The position numbers and the translations under genes are program-made. Source: Anaerolineales bacterium (lineage in GTDB: Bacteria > Chloroflexota > Anaerolineae > Promineifilales > Promineifilaceae). From it: 7,840 nucleotides of DNA. The stretch covers positions 3,079-10,918 of the forward strand of contig JAGQGA010000118.1 in the NCBI GenBank assembly GCA_020432595.1. Reading direction: 5' to 3'. The notes beneath the pieces were generated by a model that made no database searches, was not told the origin of the DNA, and worked only from the letters and a program-made list of their open reading frames with translations. Shown here in pieces: positions 1 through 6,628 of the stretch. Numbering within the stretch: position 1 is the first letter of the stretch; each line of letters begins with the position of its first letter.

Positions 1-1380
1 GTTTATCTCGTTGGTGGTGCCGTGCGGGATGCCGTGCTGGGTCGTCCCAGCCACGACCTGGACTTTGTGGTGGCACGAGGCGGCATTCGGCTGGCTCTGT
101 GGTTGGGCGATAGGTTGGGGGCACCAGCCTATATTTTGGATAAGGCGCGGGACACGGGGCGGGTGGTGCTGGCCGACACAACGATTGATTTTGCTTGTTT
201 TCGCGGTGAAGATTTAACGGCCGATTTGCTGGCGCGGGATTTTACGATCAATGCGCTGGCGTTGCCGGCAACGGCCGTTTATGCCCACAGCTTGATTGAC
301 CCTAGCGGCGGCTTGGCTGATTTGGCGGCGGGGCGGCTGCGCCCCACTCACGCCGAAGCCGTTGTCAGTGACCCGGTGCGGGCACTGCGCGGAGTGCGGT
401 TGGCGTTGGCATTGGGACTGGGCGTGGATGAGGCGACAACGGCCGTTTTGCGTCAGGCTGCGCCACTATTGCCCAACGTCTCGCCGGAGCGGGTGCGGGA
501 TGAGCTGGTGAAGCTGCTGCAAACGGCCGTTCCTGACCAGGCCATTGGCTGGCTCCAGAATCTAGATTTGCTGGCCGTCGTGCTGCCAGAAATAGCGGCA
601 CTGGACGATGTGGCGCAGTCGCCGCCGCACCATGAGCCGGTGTTGGCGCATGCAGTCAGCGTGCTGCACTGGCTGATGGCGGTGGAGCGAGCCATTGTAG
701 GGCAGGAACCAACGCTGGCGGCGGTGACAGAGGCACTGGCTCCGTGCGCCGATGCATTGCAGCAGCATTGGGAACGGGGGGTGGATGGGGGGATAAAGGG
801 CCGTTTGCTGCTGCGGCTGGGGGCGTTGTTCCACGATGTGGGCAAACCAGCAACGCAAACGATGGAAGAAAACGGCCGTATTCGCTTTTTGGGGCATGAA
901 ACTGTGGGCGCGGAGCTGGCCGAGGGGCGAATGCGGCAGTTGGCGTTTAGCAATGAAGCGATTGACCATGTGCGGCTGTTGGTAAGCGGCCATATGCGCC
1001 CGCTTAATCTGGCACAGGGTGGCTCTTTGTCCCGCCGTGCGGTCTATCGTTACTTTCGCCAAACGCGGCTGGCAGGGCTAGATATTGCTGTGCTGTCGCT
1101 GGCCGACCATTTGGCAACCTACGATGGCCCCGGCGAGGCCGAAGCGTGGGCGCGGTTGCTGAAAATTACAGGGCAGCTTTGCTACCATTACATTCACACT
1201 CATGCAGAAACGGTTGCGCCGCTGCCGCTGCTAAACGGCCGTCAACTCATGGATGCCCTACAGCTTGAGCCGGGGCCAGAAATTGGGCGTTTGTTGCGTT
1301 TGATTGAGGAAGGTCAGGCGGCAGGTGAGATCACGTCGCTGGAAGAGGCATTAGCGTTTGCTAGGCAGTCAAGTCAGTGA
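1..1380 (+). CDS. cca: CCA-adding enzyme / poly(A) polymerase family tRNA nucleotidyltransferase with HD domain (5' end cut by window)
   Basis: This enzyme adds nucleotides to RNA 3' ends, most likely building or repairing the CCA tail of tRNA in the cytoplasm. The reading frame is open from base 1, and codons 2-10 already give the family signature YLVGGAVRD, so the true start lies a little before the window; the GTG at 22 is internal to this motif and is not the start. Visible class II motifs by window codon are the catalytic Asp pair DLD (19-21), ARDFTINALAL (78-88), a DPSGGLADL segment, and DPVRALRGVR (124-133). A metal-dependent phosphohydrolase domain follows, with HD at 278-279 (LFHDVGKP) and later His motifs GHE, SGHMRP and ADH. 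The C-terminus has the usual ELEPGPEIG-like segment (here LEPGPEIGRLL). CCA-, CC-, A-adding and poly(A) activities cannot be separated by eye. The gene carries six AACGGCCGTT-type sites, the densest in the window. No terminator is visible after the TGA. Confidence 0.93.
   Translation, partial: VYLVGGAVRDAVLGRPSHDLDFVVARGGIRLALWLGDRLGAPAYILDKARDTGRVVLADTTIDFACFRGEDLTADLLARDFTINALALPATAVYAHSLIDPSGGLADLAAGRLRPTHAEAVVSDPVRALRGVRLALALGLGVDEATTAVLRQAAPLLPNVSPERVRDELVKLLQTAVPDQAIGWLQNLDLLAVVLPEIAALDDVAQSPPHHEPVLAHAVSVLHWLMAVERAIVGQEPTLAAVTEALAPCADALQQHWERGVDGGIKGRLLLRLGALFHDVGKPATQTMEENGRIRFLGHETVGAELAEGRMRQLAFSNEAIDHVRLLVSGHMRPLNLAQGGSLSRRAVYRYFRQTRLAGLDIAVLSLADHLATYDGPGEAEAWARLLKITGQLCYHYIHTHAETVAPLPLLNGRQLMDALQLEPGPEIGRLLRLIEEGQAAGEITSLEEALAFARQSSQ
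216..225. repeat. AACGGCCGAT, variant copy of the iterated palindrome
   Basis: This copy keeps the core ACGGCCG but ends in AT instead of TT. It is read as Thr-Ala-Asp in the nucleotidyltransferase gene. Confidence 0.5.
270..279. repeat. AACGGCCGTT palindrome, perfect copy
   Basis: Perfect 10-base palindrome within the nucleotidyltransferase gene, read as Thr-Ala-Val, and followed by a further T. Confidence 0.85.
438..447. repeat. AACGGCCGTT palindrome, perfect copy
   Basis: Perfect copy in the nucleotidyltransferase gene, read as Thr-Ala-Val just after the DPVRALR motif region, with two extra T on the right. Confidence 0.85.
522..531. repeat. AACGGCCGTT palindrome, perfect copy
   Basis: Perfect copy, read as Thr-Ala-Val after the ELVKLLQ segment of the nucleotidyltransferase. 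It lies 84 bases from the previous copy. Confidence 0.85.
871..880. repeat. AACGGCCGTA, one-mismatch copy of the palindrome
   Basis: Read as Asn-Gly-Arg between the HD motif and the following GHE motif of the nucleotidyltransferase, a likely loop position. It retains the 8-base core ACGGCCGT. Confidence 0.7.
1234..1243. repeat. AACGGCCGTC, one-mismatch copy of the palindrome
   Basis: Read as Asn-Gly-Arg in the C-terminal part of the nucleotidyltransferase. It retains ACGGCCGT. Confidence 0.7.
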
Positions 1381-1411
1381 ACGTGAGTGAAGGATGTCAA
1401 TTGCTGATGCG

Positions 1412-1441
1412 TTGCGTCAAAAACGGGCTATACTTTACAAT
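1412..1441 (+). promoter_or_regulatory. Candidate promoter for the citrate synthase gene
   Basis: TTGCGT at 1412-1417 and TACAAT at 1436-1441 are separated by 18 bases. The -10 box matches the sigma-70 consensus at five of six positions, while the -35 box matches at only three. Transcription would begin near 1448, leaving a leader of about 125 bases. The overlapping TATACT at 1429-1434 is an alternative -10 but has no -35 at a usual distance. The prediction rests on box similarity and on the position between two co-directional genes. Confidence 0.45.
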
Positions 1442-1458
1442 AAGAGAAAAATATATCT

Positions 1459-1468
1459 GACGGCCGTT
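1459..1468. repeat. GACGGCCGTT, one-mismatch copy of the palindrome in the gltA leader
   Basis: This intergenic copy lies just downstream of the predicted transcription start of the citrate synthase gene and is followed by TCTTG. Its presence outside coding sequence shows that the motif is not only a codon-usage effect. Confidence 0.7.
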
Positions 1469-1481
1469 TCTTGTGAAAACA

Positions 1482-1497
1482 ACCTGTGTGCACAGGT
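1482..1497. promoter_or_regulatory. Operator-like palindrome ACCTGTG-TG-CACAGGT upstream of citrate synthase
   Basis: Two perfect 7-base arms (1482-1488 and 1491-1497) flank a 2-base centre, the symmetry expected of a site for a dimeric helix-turn-helix repressor. It sits about 35-50 bases after the predicted transcription start, where binding would block elongation. As RNA the 2-base loop is too tight for the full stem, and no U-tract follows, so a terminator is unlikely. The cognate regulator is unknown. Confidence 0.4.
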
Positions 1498-1527
1498 GAC
1501 AGGACGTTTGAGAGAGCTAAAGTAAAA

Positions 1528-1537
1528 AACGGCCGTT
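1528..1537. repeat. AACGGCCGTT palindrome, perfect copy in the gltA leader
   Basis: Perfect intergenic copy preceded by an A-run, 36 bases before the citrate synthase start codon and upstream of its ribosome-binding site. Confidence 0.85.
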
Positions 1538-1573
1538 ACTCGTTACTCTGTGCAACAACAACTGGAGTGAAAA

Positions 1574-2860
1574 ATGTCCAAAGACACCCTGACAATTACT
1601 GATAATCGAACTGGTCGTAGCTATGAAATTCCCGTTACTCACGACACCATTCAGGCAATGGACTTGCGTCAAATCAAGGTCAACCAAGATGATTTTGGGT
1701 TGATGACTTATGATCCGGGCTTTACAAACACGGCATCAACCAAAAGCACCATTACCTACATTGACGGTGATAAAGGCATTTTGCGCTATCGTGGCTACCC
1801 TATTGAGCAACTAGCCGAACATTCTAACTTCGTCGAAGTTGCCTATTTGACTTTGTTTGGCGAACTGCCGACGCAGGAACAATACAACGCCTGGGAATAT
1901 GAAATTCGCCATCACACCTTTGTCCATGAAAACATCAAGCAACTCATGGAAGCATTCCGTTACGATGCCCATCCGATGAGCATGTTCATCTCAACGGTCG
2001 CAGCTCTGTCAACCTATTACCCCGAAGCCCGCAACATTCAAGACCCTAAATCCCGTATGAAGCAAATCGTACGGCTGATCGCCAAAGTTCCCACCATCTC
2101 CGCCTTCTCCTATCGCCACAGCCGGGGTCTGCCCTATGTTTATCCCAATAATGATTTAGGCTATACCGAAAACTTCCTATACATGCTGGACAAAATGGGT
2201 CAGACCGATTATGAAGTTAAATCGGTTTTAGCCCGCGCACTGGATGTTTTGTTTATTCTGCACGTGGATCATGAGCAAAACTGTGGCACAGCAACAATGC
2301 GGGTGATTGGTTCCAGCCATGCAGACCCTTACGCTTCAATGGCAGGTGCCGCTGCTGCCTTATTTGGTCCATTACACGGTGGGGCTAACGAAGCGGTTCT
2401 GCGTATGTTGGTAGAAATTGGCGACGTAAAGAACGTGCCCGAATTCATAAAGGGTGTTAAGAATCGGGAACGGCTGTTGATGGGTTTTGGTCATCGGGTT
2501 TACAAGAATTACGATCCACGGGCTAAGATCATCAAGCGGATTGCCGATGAAGTCTTTGAAACAACGGGTCGCAACCCGATGTTGGACATCGCTCTGGAAT
2601 TAGAGCGAATCGCGTTGGAGGATGAGTTCTTCGTGCAGCGAAATCTGTACCCGAATGTAGACTTTTACTCCGGTATCATTTATCAGGCGATGGGTTTCCC
2701 GGTCAAGATGTTCCCCGTATTGTTTGCGATCCCGCGCACAGTAGGCTGGCTGGCTCAATGGCAAGAGTTATTGGGTGACTCCGCACAAAAGATTGCCCGC
2801 CCGCGCCAAATTTACCTCGGTGCTGATACCCGCGATTATCTGCCGATGGCAAATCGATAG
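1574..2860 (+). CDS. gltA: Citrate synthase (hexameric Gram-negative type)
   Basis: This cytoplasmic enzyme condenses acetyl-CoA with oxaloacetate to citrate, the entry step of the TCA cycle. The product is 428 aa, almost exactly the length of the E. coli enzyme, and matches it along its length, including the N-terminal extension of the NADH-sensitive type. The catalytic residues are in place: His268 in GPLHGGANE, His307 in GFGHRVYKN and Asp363 in NVDFYSGI; LHVDHEQN (from His230) is also conserved. At the site matching the E. coli NADH-binding segment RHT, this protein has HHT (113-115), so NADH inhibition cannot be assumed. The ATG start is supported by GGAG at 1564-1567, six bases upstream. 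The gene holds none of the AACGGCCGTT sites that crowd the neighbouring gene. A 2-methylcitrate synthase role is possible but less likely given the length and the lack of prp neighbours. Confidence 0.96.
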   Translation: MSKDTLTITDNRTGRSYEIPVTHDTIQAMDLRQIKVNQDDFGLMTYDPGFTNTASTKSTITYIDGDKGILRYRGYPIEQLAEHSNFVEVAYLTLFGELPTQEQYNAWEYEIRHHTFVHENIKQLMEAFRYDAHPMSMFISTVAALSTYYPEARNIQDPKSRMKQIVRLIAKVPTISAFSYRHSRGLPYVYPNNDLGYTENFLYMLDKMGQTDYEVKSVLARALDVLFILHVDHEQNCGTATMRVIGSSHADPYASMAGAAAALFGPLHGGANEAVLRMLVEIGDVKNVPEFIKGVKNRERLLMGFGHRVYKNYDPRAKIIKRIADEVFETTGRNPMLDIALELERIALEDEFFVQRNLYPNVDFYSGIIYQAMGFPVKMFPVLFAIPRTVGWLAQWQELLGDSAQKIARPRQIYLGADTRDYLPMANR

Positions 2861-2929
2861 AACGTAGATGTGATGGCATACCTTATCTGCAAGCGGTTTA
2901 TATAAATCCAAGTGGTTAAGGTTGTAACT

Positions 2930-2966
2930 AAAGACCTTCAAGATTTCAAAAATCTTGGAGGTCTTT
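2930..2966. terminator. Bidirectional terminator hairpin between convergent genes
   Basis: AAAGACCT (2930-2937) pairs with AGGTCTTT (2959-2966), and CAAGATT (2939-2945) pairs with AATCTTG (2951-2957). The bases between the two arm segments (2938 and 2958) form a U-G wobble in plus-strand RNA, making a continuous stem of 16 pairs with a loop of about 5 bases. The plus-strand transcript continues UUUGUAUUUAU, a loose U-tract. The minus-strand U-tract is shorter. It lies 70 bases after the citrate synthase stop and 5 bases beyond the kinase stop, so it can serve both. Confidence 0.82.
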
Positions 2967-2970
2967 GTAT

Positions 2971-4686
2971 TTATCTCTGCCACGGTTCATATTTGTCGAG
3001 GATGGAGCCGCCGATAAATTCACGGACGATGGCGTCACTGGGGATGTAAGCTAGCGTTTCCGGGGGCATGGGGTCAAACCATTGCAAGAAAGCCAACAGC
3101 CGGTTGGCTTCGATGCGTTCTGGGGTGCCTGATTCTACCTGAAGCAGCAGGGGGTAGGCCAACGTTTTTAATACCGAAAGTTCATAGACCAGGGCTGAAT
3201 TAAAGAAGACATTGGCGTTGTTTTGATAAGGGAAGATGTGGCGTTTTTCGCCGCGCCGCACGCTTTGCCAACGGCCGATTGTGTCGGCAGCAGAGTAACC
3301 ACGATGGGAGGCATCGCGGACGATTCGGCGCAGCAGGCGGGTGTCGGTGGTGGGGACACGGTTGTGTTTGTCCAAGTTGAGTTGGGTAAACGCAGAAATA
3401 AAGATGCGGTAAAGTGCCTGCGGGTCAACGCCCTCGACCAAGCGCGGGTTTAGCCCGTGGATACCTTCGATGATGATCACGTGGTCGGGGCCAATGGATA
3501 GTTCTTCGCCCCATTCCCTCGCGCCAGTGTGGAAATTATAGCGTGGCTGAACAATCGTTTCTCCCGCCAATAGCTGCTGCAAATGATGCTGAAAAAGCTG
3601 TACGTCTACCGCTTCGATGGTTTCAAAGTCGTAGTCGCCGTGTTCATCGCGGGGGGTTCTATCCCGGTTGACAAAGTAATTATCCATGCCCATGGTGATG
3701 GGATACATGCCCTGAGCCATGAGCTGGATAGCAAGCCGTTTACTAAAGGTGGTTTTGCCGGCCGATGTTGGCCCAGAAATGAGAATGATTTTGACCAATC
3801 CACGCTGGTTAGCAATGTCGCTGGCGACGTTGGCAAGCTGGAGTTGGTGGAATGCTTCGGCGACCAGGATGACTTCTTGAATACGGCCGTTTCTAATCGC
3901 CTCATTCATGGCCGTTACGTTGGGTACGCCAATAATCCGCAGCCAGTCCGAATACTCCTGAAACACCCGCGCCAGTCGGGGTTCATCCTCAAATGATTGT
4001 AGTTTGTCTGGCTGCTGCCGGCGTGGATATTGCAGAATAAACCCATTGCTGTAATGGTGTAGTTCAAACAGAGAAAGGTAGCTGGTGCGTGGCACCATGA
4101 AACCGTGGAAGTAATCACGCACACCATTTAACTCGTAAAGCGTCAGGTAATCTTTGCGGCGATTGGCAAAAAGTTCAGCTTTTTCCAGATCACCTTGGGC
4201 ATGAAATAATTGCAGGGCTTCAGCCAGCGGGACTTGTACCTGGTTAATGGGCAGGTCAGCATCAACCAAAGCCTGCATTCGCTGACGCAGCCGTTCTAGT
4301 TCTTCGTCTGTAAGCTGCTGCCTGTCTTGCCGCTCGCAGTAGTAGCCGCCAAAGGGCATGGAGTGGTGGATAGTAATGATGCAGCCGGGGAAAAGCTCGG
4401 CGGCGGCAGCGATAAGCAGAAAGCTGAGGGAGCGGCGATAGATTCTCATGCCGTCGGAGTAGGACAGGGTGATGGGGACAATGTCGGCATCGCGGTCTAC
4501 AGGGCGGGAGAGTTCGCGTAGTTGGCCATTGCGTAGGGCGGCCACGACGGGGCTGGTAGTAGGCAAGTTAGCGGCTTTGACAAAGGATTCGATGCTGTTG
4601 CCTTTGGGGCCTTCAAGAATAGTGCTGCTGGGAAAACGCACTTGAACGGTTTGGCGTTCAGGGGCGGGGTAAATATTGTTGCTCAT
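2971..4686 (-). CDS. TGS-domain nucleoside (uridine kinase-like) kinase with ThrRS-like N-terminal half
   Basis: This is a 571-aa fusion found as a family in various bacteria. Residues about 12-75 look like a TGS domain. Residues about 80-225 resemble the second additional (editing) domain of threonyl-tRNA synthetase: RRSLSFLLIAAAAELFPG and the GGYYCE and DYFHGFMVPRT segments line up with ThrRS motifs. From about 298 onward comes a phosphoribulokinase/uridine kinase P-loop domain, with Walker A GPTSAGKT at 305-312 (Lys311), followed by MDNYF, a DYDFETIEAVD segment, PRYNF and IIIEGIHGLN. The expected reaction is ATP-dependent phosphorylation of a nucleoside such as uridine, but the substrate is not shown by the sequence. 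The positions of the four ThrRS editing metal ligands hold Arg85, Phe89, Phe193 and Met197, so editing is not expected. The ATG is preceded by AAGG about nine bases away. The gene is third in a minus-strand run, 88 bases after its neighbour. Confidence 0.88.
   Translation of the reverse strand: MSNNIYPAPERQTVQVRFPSSTILEGPKGNSIESFVKAANLPTTSPVVAALRNGQLRELSRPVDRDADIVPITLSYSDGMRIYRRSLSFLLIAAAAELFPGCIITIHHSMPFGGYYCERQDRQQLTDEELERLRQRMQALVDADLPINQVQVPLAEALQLFHAQGDLEKAELFANRRKDYLTLYELNGVRDYFHGFMVPRTSYLSLFELHHYSNGFILQYPRRQQPDKLQSFEDEPRLARVFQEYSDWLRIIGVPNVTAMNEAIRNGRIQEVILVAEAFHQLQLANVASDIANQRGLVKIILISGPTSAGKTTFSKRLAIQLMAQGMYPITMGMDNYFVNRDRTPRDEHGDYDFETIEAVDVQLFQHHLQQLLAGETIVQPRYNFHTGAREWGEELSIGPDHVIIIEGIHGLNPRLVEGVDPQALYRIFISAFTQLNLDKHNRVPTTDTRLLRRIVRDASHRGYSAADTIGRWQSVRRGEKRHIFPYQNNANVFFNSALVYELSVLKTLAYPLLLQVESGTPERIEANRLLAFLQWFDPMPPETLAYIPSDAIVREFIGGSILDKYEPWQR
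3270..3279. repeat. AACGGCCGAT, variant copy of the palindrome
   Basis: Located in the kinase gene and read on the minus strand as Ile-Gly-Arg. It has the same AT ending as the copy at 216-225. Confidence 0.5.
3882..3891. repeat. TACGGCCGTT, one-mismatch copy of the palindrome
   Basis: Located in the kinase gene, read on the minus strand as Asn-Gly-Arg (residues 266-268), in the linker before the P-loop domain. Followed by TCTAA on the plus strand. Confidence 0.7.
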
Positions 4687-4703
4687 TAGGAAACCTTAAC
4701 GGG

Positions 4704-4737
4704 CATTTTTGCAAACGCGGAAGCGGCGGCAAAAATG
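4704..4737. repeat. 9-base inverted repeat between the phospholipase-like and kinase genes
   Basis: CATTTTTGC (4704-4712) and GCAAAAATG (4729-4737) are perfect complements around a GC-rich 16-base centre that itself has CGC/GCG arms (4716-4725). It lies between the stop at 4775 and the start at 4686 of two minus-strand genes. It could be an RNA hairpin that partially ends or stabilises the upstream message. No U-tract follows on the minus strand, so a standard terminator is not supported. No convincing promoter was found in this 88-base gap. Confidence 0.45.
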
Positions 4738-4774
4738 GCTCAATGGTGCGTGACCAAGGCCACACGCGATTCAG

Positions 4775-5536
4775 TTACTGCTTAAAATAGTTGGAAATGA
4801 GGGTGATACTGCGTGGGACAGCATCCTGGAGGATGGTCTGGACGCTGGCAACGGGAATTTTGCCGAAAACGTGAGCTTCCATCCATTCTGGGTCTTGTAA
4901 GCTGGCGGCAAAGCAGTCGGGGGTGATGCCAAGCCGTTGGGCGTAGATATTGATGGTTTGACTGGGGGCACCGGGCTGAAGCTGGGCAACGAGCATCGTT
5001 TGCCAATCGTTGAGGGCGGCATCGGGTGCGAAGGGTAGCCATTGTTGGGGGCGGGCGGCGGCGAGGGTGTTAACGGCCGTTTCCGGCAGCTCCGCCTGAG
5101 CCAACTGATCAAGATAGGTGAGCAAAATATTGTGCGCCAAATGCCGCTGCTCATGGCTTTCCCACTTGTCGCGCTGCCGGAAAAAGGTAAACACAATTTC
5201 GCGCAGCCAAATGAGGTCAAGGAGCAAGTGTGCTGCATAGCCCGCGATAAAGACGGCATGGTCGGGTGCCATCATGGTTGGGTTAGACAGGGCAGGGTAA
5301 GCGGCAAACATCTCTTTGTACGCTTCTAAATCTGGCGCGGGCGGCATAGCGTAGAAATGAGTGGTGTCGCGGGGAACGCTGGAAACGGTGGAGAGGTCGG
5401 CGGCCACGCTGCCCAGGTAGAAAGCGGACCAATGTTGGGTGAGATGGTGAGAGAGAAAACGGCCGTTTTCCCCCTCATCTGCTAACCGAACCAAAATTTG
5501 CTCGGCAACCGCCAAGTGCATAAACGGTGTGGGCAT
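4775..5536 (-). CDS. Zinc-dependent phospholipase C-like protein
   Basis: The 253-aa product resembles the bacterial zinc-dependent phospholipase C family (Zn_dep_PLPC type) in pattern: MPTPFMHLAVAEQIL at the N-terminus, FYLGSVAADLS around 39-49, DTTHFY around 57-62, and FIAGYAAHLLLDLIW at 96-110. Probable metal ligands, inferred from this pattern, are His7, Asp47, His60, His93, His103 and Asp107, with more His at 132 and 135. There is no signal peptide, unlike secreted clostridial toxins, so a cytoplasmic phosphoesterase or an unknown role is more likely than secretion. The ATG has AGGAA about eight bases upstream, overlapping the TAG stop of the transglycosylase gene, which suggests coupled translation. 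The substrate is not known. Two perfect AACGGCCGTT sites lie in the gene. Confidence 0.72.
   Translation of the reverse strand: MPTPFMHLAVAEQILVRLADEGENGRFLSHHLTQHWSAFYLGSVAADLSTVSSVPRDTTHFYAMPPAPDLEAYKEMFAAYPALSNPTMMAPDHAVFIAGYAAHLLLDLIWLREIVFTFFRQRDKWESHEQRHLAHNILLTYLDQLAQAELPETAVNTLAAARPQQWLPFAPDAALNDWQTMLVAQLQPGAPSQTINIYAQRLGITPDCFAASLQDPEWMEAHVFGKIPVASVQTILQDAVPRSITLISNYFKQ
5072..5081. repeat. AACGGCCGTT palindrome, perfect copy
   Basis: Located in the phospholipase-like gene, read on the minus strand as Thr-Ala-Val (residues 153-155). Followed by TCCGG on the plus strand. Confidence 0.85.
5455..5470. repeat. Extended 16-base palindrome centred on AACGGCCGTT
   Basis: The core at 5458-5467 is extended symmetrically to GAAAAC-GGCC-GTTTTC, the longest perfect palindrome of this family in the window. 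It is read as Glu-Asn-Gly-Arg-Phe at residues 23-27 of the phospholipase-like protein. Confidence 0.88.
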
Positions 5537-5545
5537 CAGAATTTC

Positions 5546-6502
5546 CTAGCGGTGCCAAGCCGGGCATTGAGACGGCGCAAACCAGCGTGTGCTAACTCGC
5601 CCCCGCAGCCGATCCAGGCTGGGCAAACAGGCAATAAGCACATTGGGATTACTATTTTTAACCACTTTGGGGTTGCCAATCCCCAATCGCGCTTCTAGCT
5701 GCGGCTCAATTTCGTTGCCATCACCAAACAGAACAGGGTTCGTGTCAATGGGTTGCACCAGTGCCACCGGCACGGCATACCCTTTGACGTACAAAGCCCG
5801 CCCCGATGTGTCTACATAATCATACACAATATGCTCCCCGTAGATATGCAAACCAGAGATAGGCTGCTGCCCTAGTACCAGCAGCGATTCCGTTGGCACA
5901 TTGCCCTGTCGAATCTCCAGTGCCACCGTCCACTGTGACGCAATTTCTGGGGCCACTCCGCTACGTGTGGCAATGGCGCGACCATAAGCATCCAGCACAT
6001 CGGTGGCATAGGCACGCGGTACGCGGCTTTCAGCATATTCCCAGCCGCCACTGTAGGCGGTTAGGGCGGCAAAAAGATCGCCGCCGGACTGAAGGATGAT
6101 CTCGGCTAAAATCGCGCCACCCCACCGTAGATTGGTGATTGGATCTTTTAATTCATCTGAAGAAGGTCGCCATTCCAGCCCTGGCCCGGTCGGCATGACC
6201 CCCATCAGGCCAATGGCTCCCACGCGGCTTTCAGCAAAAGGGTCACCATTTGACTCGGCAGCTACCACAGCGGCAATAAAGTCAGGGTCAATTCCGTATT
6301 TGCGGGCAACTTCCTGAATTTGCGGTGCCCAGCGACGAATAGCTGGACTCCAAAGGGTTGATAAGATCAGGGGCTTGCTGTCTGTTTGCTTGAGTCCTTG
6401 GGTAGGTATAGCGTGAATTTGAGTAGGCCAGGCATTTAGTCCTACTGCTGCCAGGATTATCCCGGTAAAAAGAACGAGGGCAAAGCGTAATATACGTCTC
6501 AT
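5546..6502 (-). CDS. Lytic transglycosylase (SLT/GH23-like), exported
   Basis: This enzyme probably cleaves the glycan strands of peptidoglycan in the envelope. With the ATG at 6502 the product is 318 aa. It opens with RRILRFALVLFTGIILAAVGL, a basic stretch plus hydrophobic segment giving a signal peptide or membrane anchor. The SLT domain spans about residues 57-180: AAVVAAES with the likely catalytic Glu83, GAIGLMGVMP at 95-104, and LTAYSGGW at 147-154. The usual motifs are GLMQ and AYNAG, so the Gln is replaced by Gly and Asn-Ala by Ser-Gly. The C-terminal 140 residues are not recognised but appear beta-rich. An alternative TTG start at 6514 would add four residues; neither start has a strong ribosome-binding site. 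The gene leads a minus-strand run and has a good promoter at 6599-6628. Confidence 0.85.
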   Translation of the reverse strand: MRRILRFALVLFTGIILAAVGLNAWPTQIHAIPTQGLKQTDSKPLILSTLWSPAIRRWAPQIQEVARKYGIDPDFIAAVVAAESNGDPFAESRVGAIGLMGVMPTGPGLEWRPSSDELKDPITNLRWGGAILAEIILQSGGDLFAALTAYSGGWEYAESRVPRAYATDVLDAYGRAIATRSGVAPEIASQWTVALEIRQGNVPTESLLVLGQQPISGLHIYGEHIVYDYVDTSGRALYVKGYAVPVALVQPIDTNPVLFGDGNEIEPQLEARLGIGNPKVVKNSNPNVLIACLPSLDRLRGRVSTRWFAPSQCPAWHR

Positions 6503-6598
6503 TTCTTTTGCCAACTTGTGCTTAAACAGCCAGCATCTTGGAAGAATTTCTTGTTCTTGGTGTATTCCGAAACTTTTGCGGATCGGCTACCAAGGGGC

Positions 6599-6628
6599 AT
6601 TCTAACATATGGCAGGAAAGAGTGTCAA
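6599..6628 (-). promoter_or_regulatory. Sigma-70 type promoter for the transglycosylase operon
   Basis: On the minus strand a perfect TTGACA (-35, 6628-6623) is followed after 18 bases by TAGAAT (-10, 6604-6599), which matches the consensus at five of six positions. Transcription would start near 6592, about 90 bases before the ATG at 6502. It is the best promoter in the window. Confidence 0.7.

Noticed and set aside
22..24. GTG as the start of the nucleotidyltransferase
   Set aside because: The reading frame upstream of it encodes VYLVGGA, part of the conserved family signature, so the gene begins before the window.
562..1062. Long minus-strand open frames opposite the nucleotidyltransferase gene (also 453-953)
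   Set aside because: The plus-strand frame has clear family motifs throughout, and the antisense products show low-complexity Pro/Ala/Ser/Arg composition with no recognisable domain.
1401..1434. Promoter TTGCTG with TATACT
   Set aside because: The spacing of 22 bases is too long; TTGCGT with TACAAT at 18 bases fits better.
1482..1497. Rho-independent terminator for the nucleotidyltransferase gene
   Set aside because: The loop is only two bases and no U-tract follows; the symmetry suits a protein-binding site better.
216..1537. CRISPR array or tandem repeat based on the recurring AACGGCCGTT
   Set aside because: Copies are only 10 bases, irregularly spaced, and lie mostly inside conserved coding sequence.
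3583..3996. 137-aa plus-strand open frame
   Set aside because: It lies antisense to the P-loop region of the kinase, which is unmistakable on the minus strand; no promoter or ribosome-binding site supports it.
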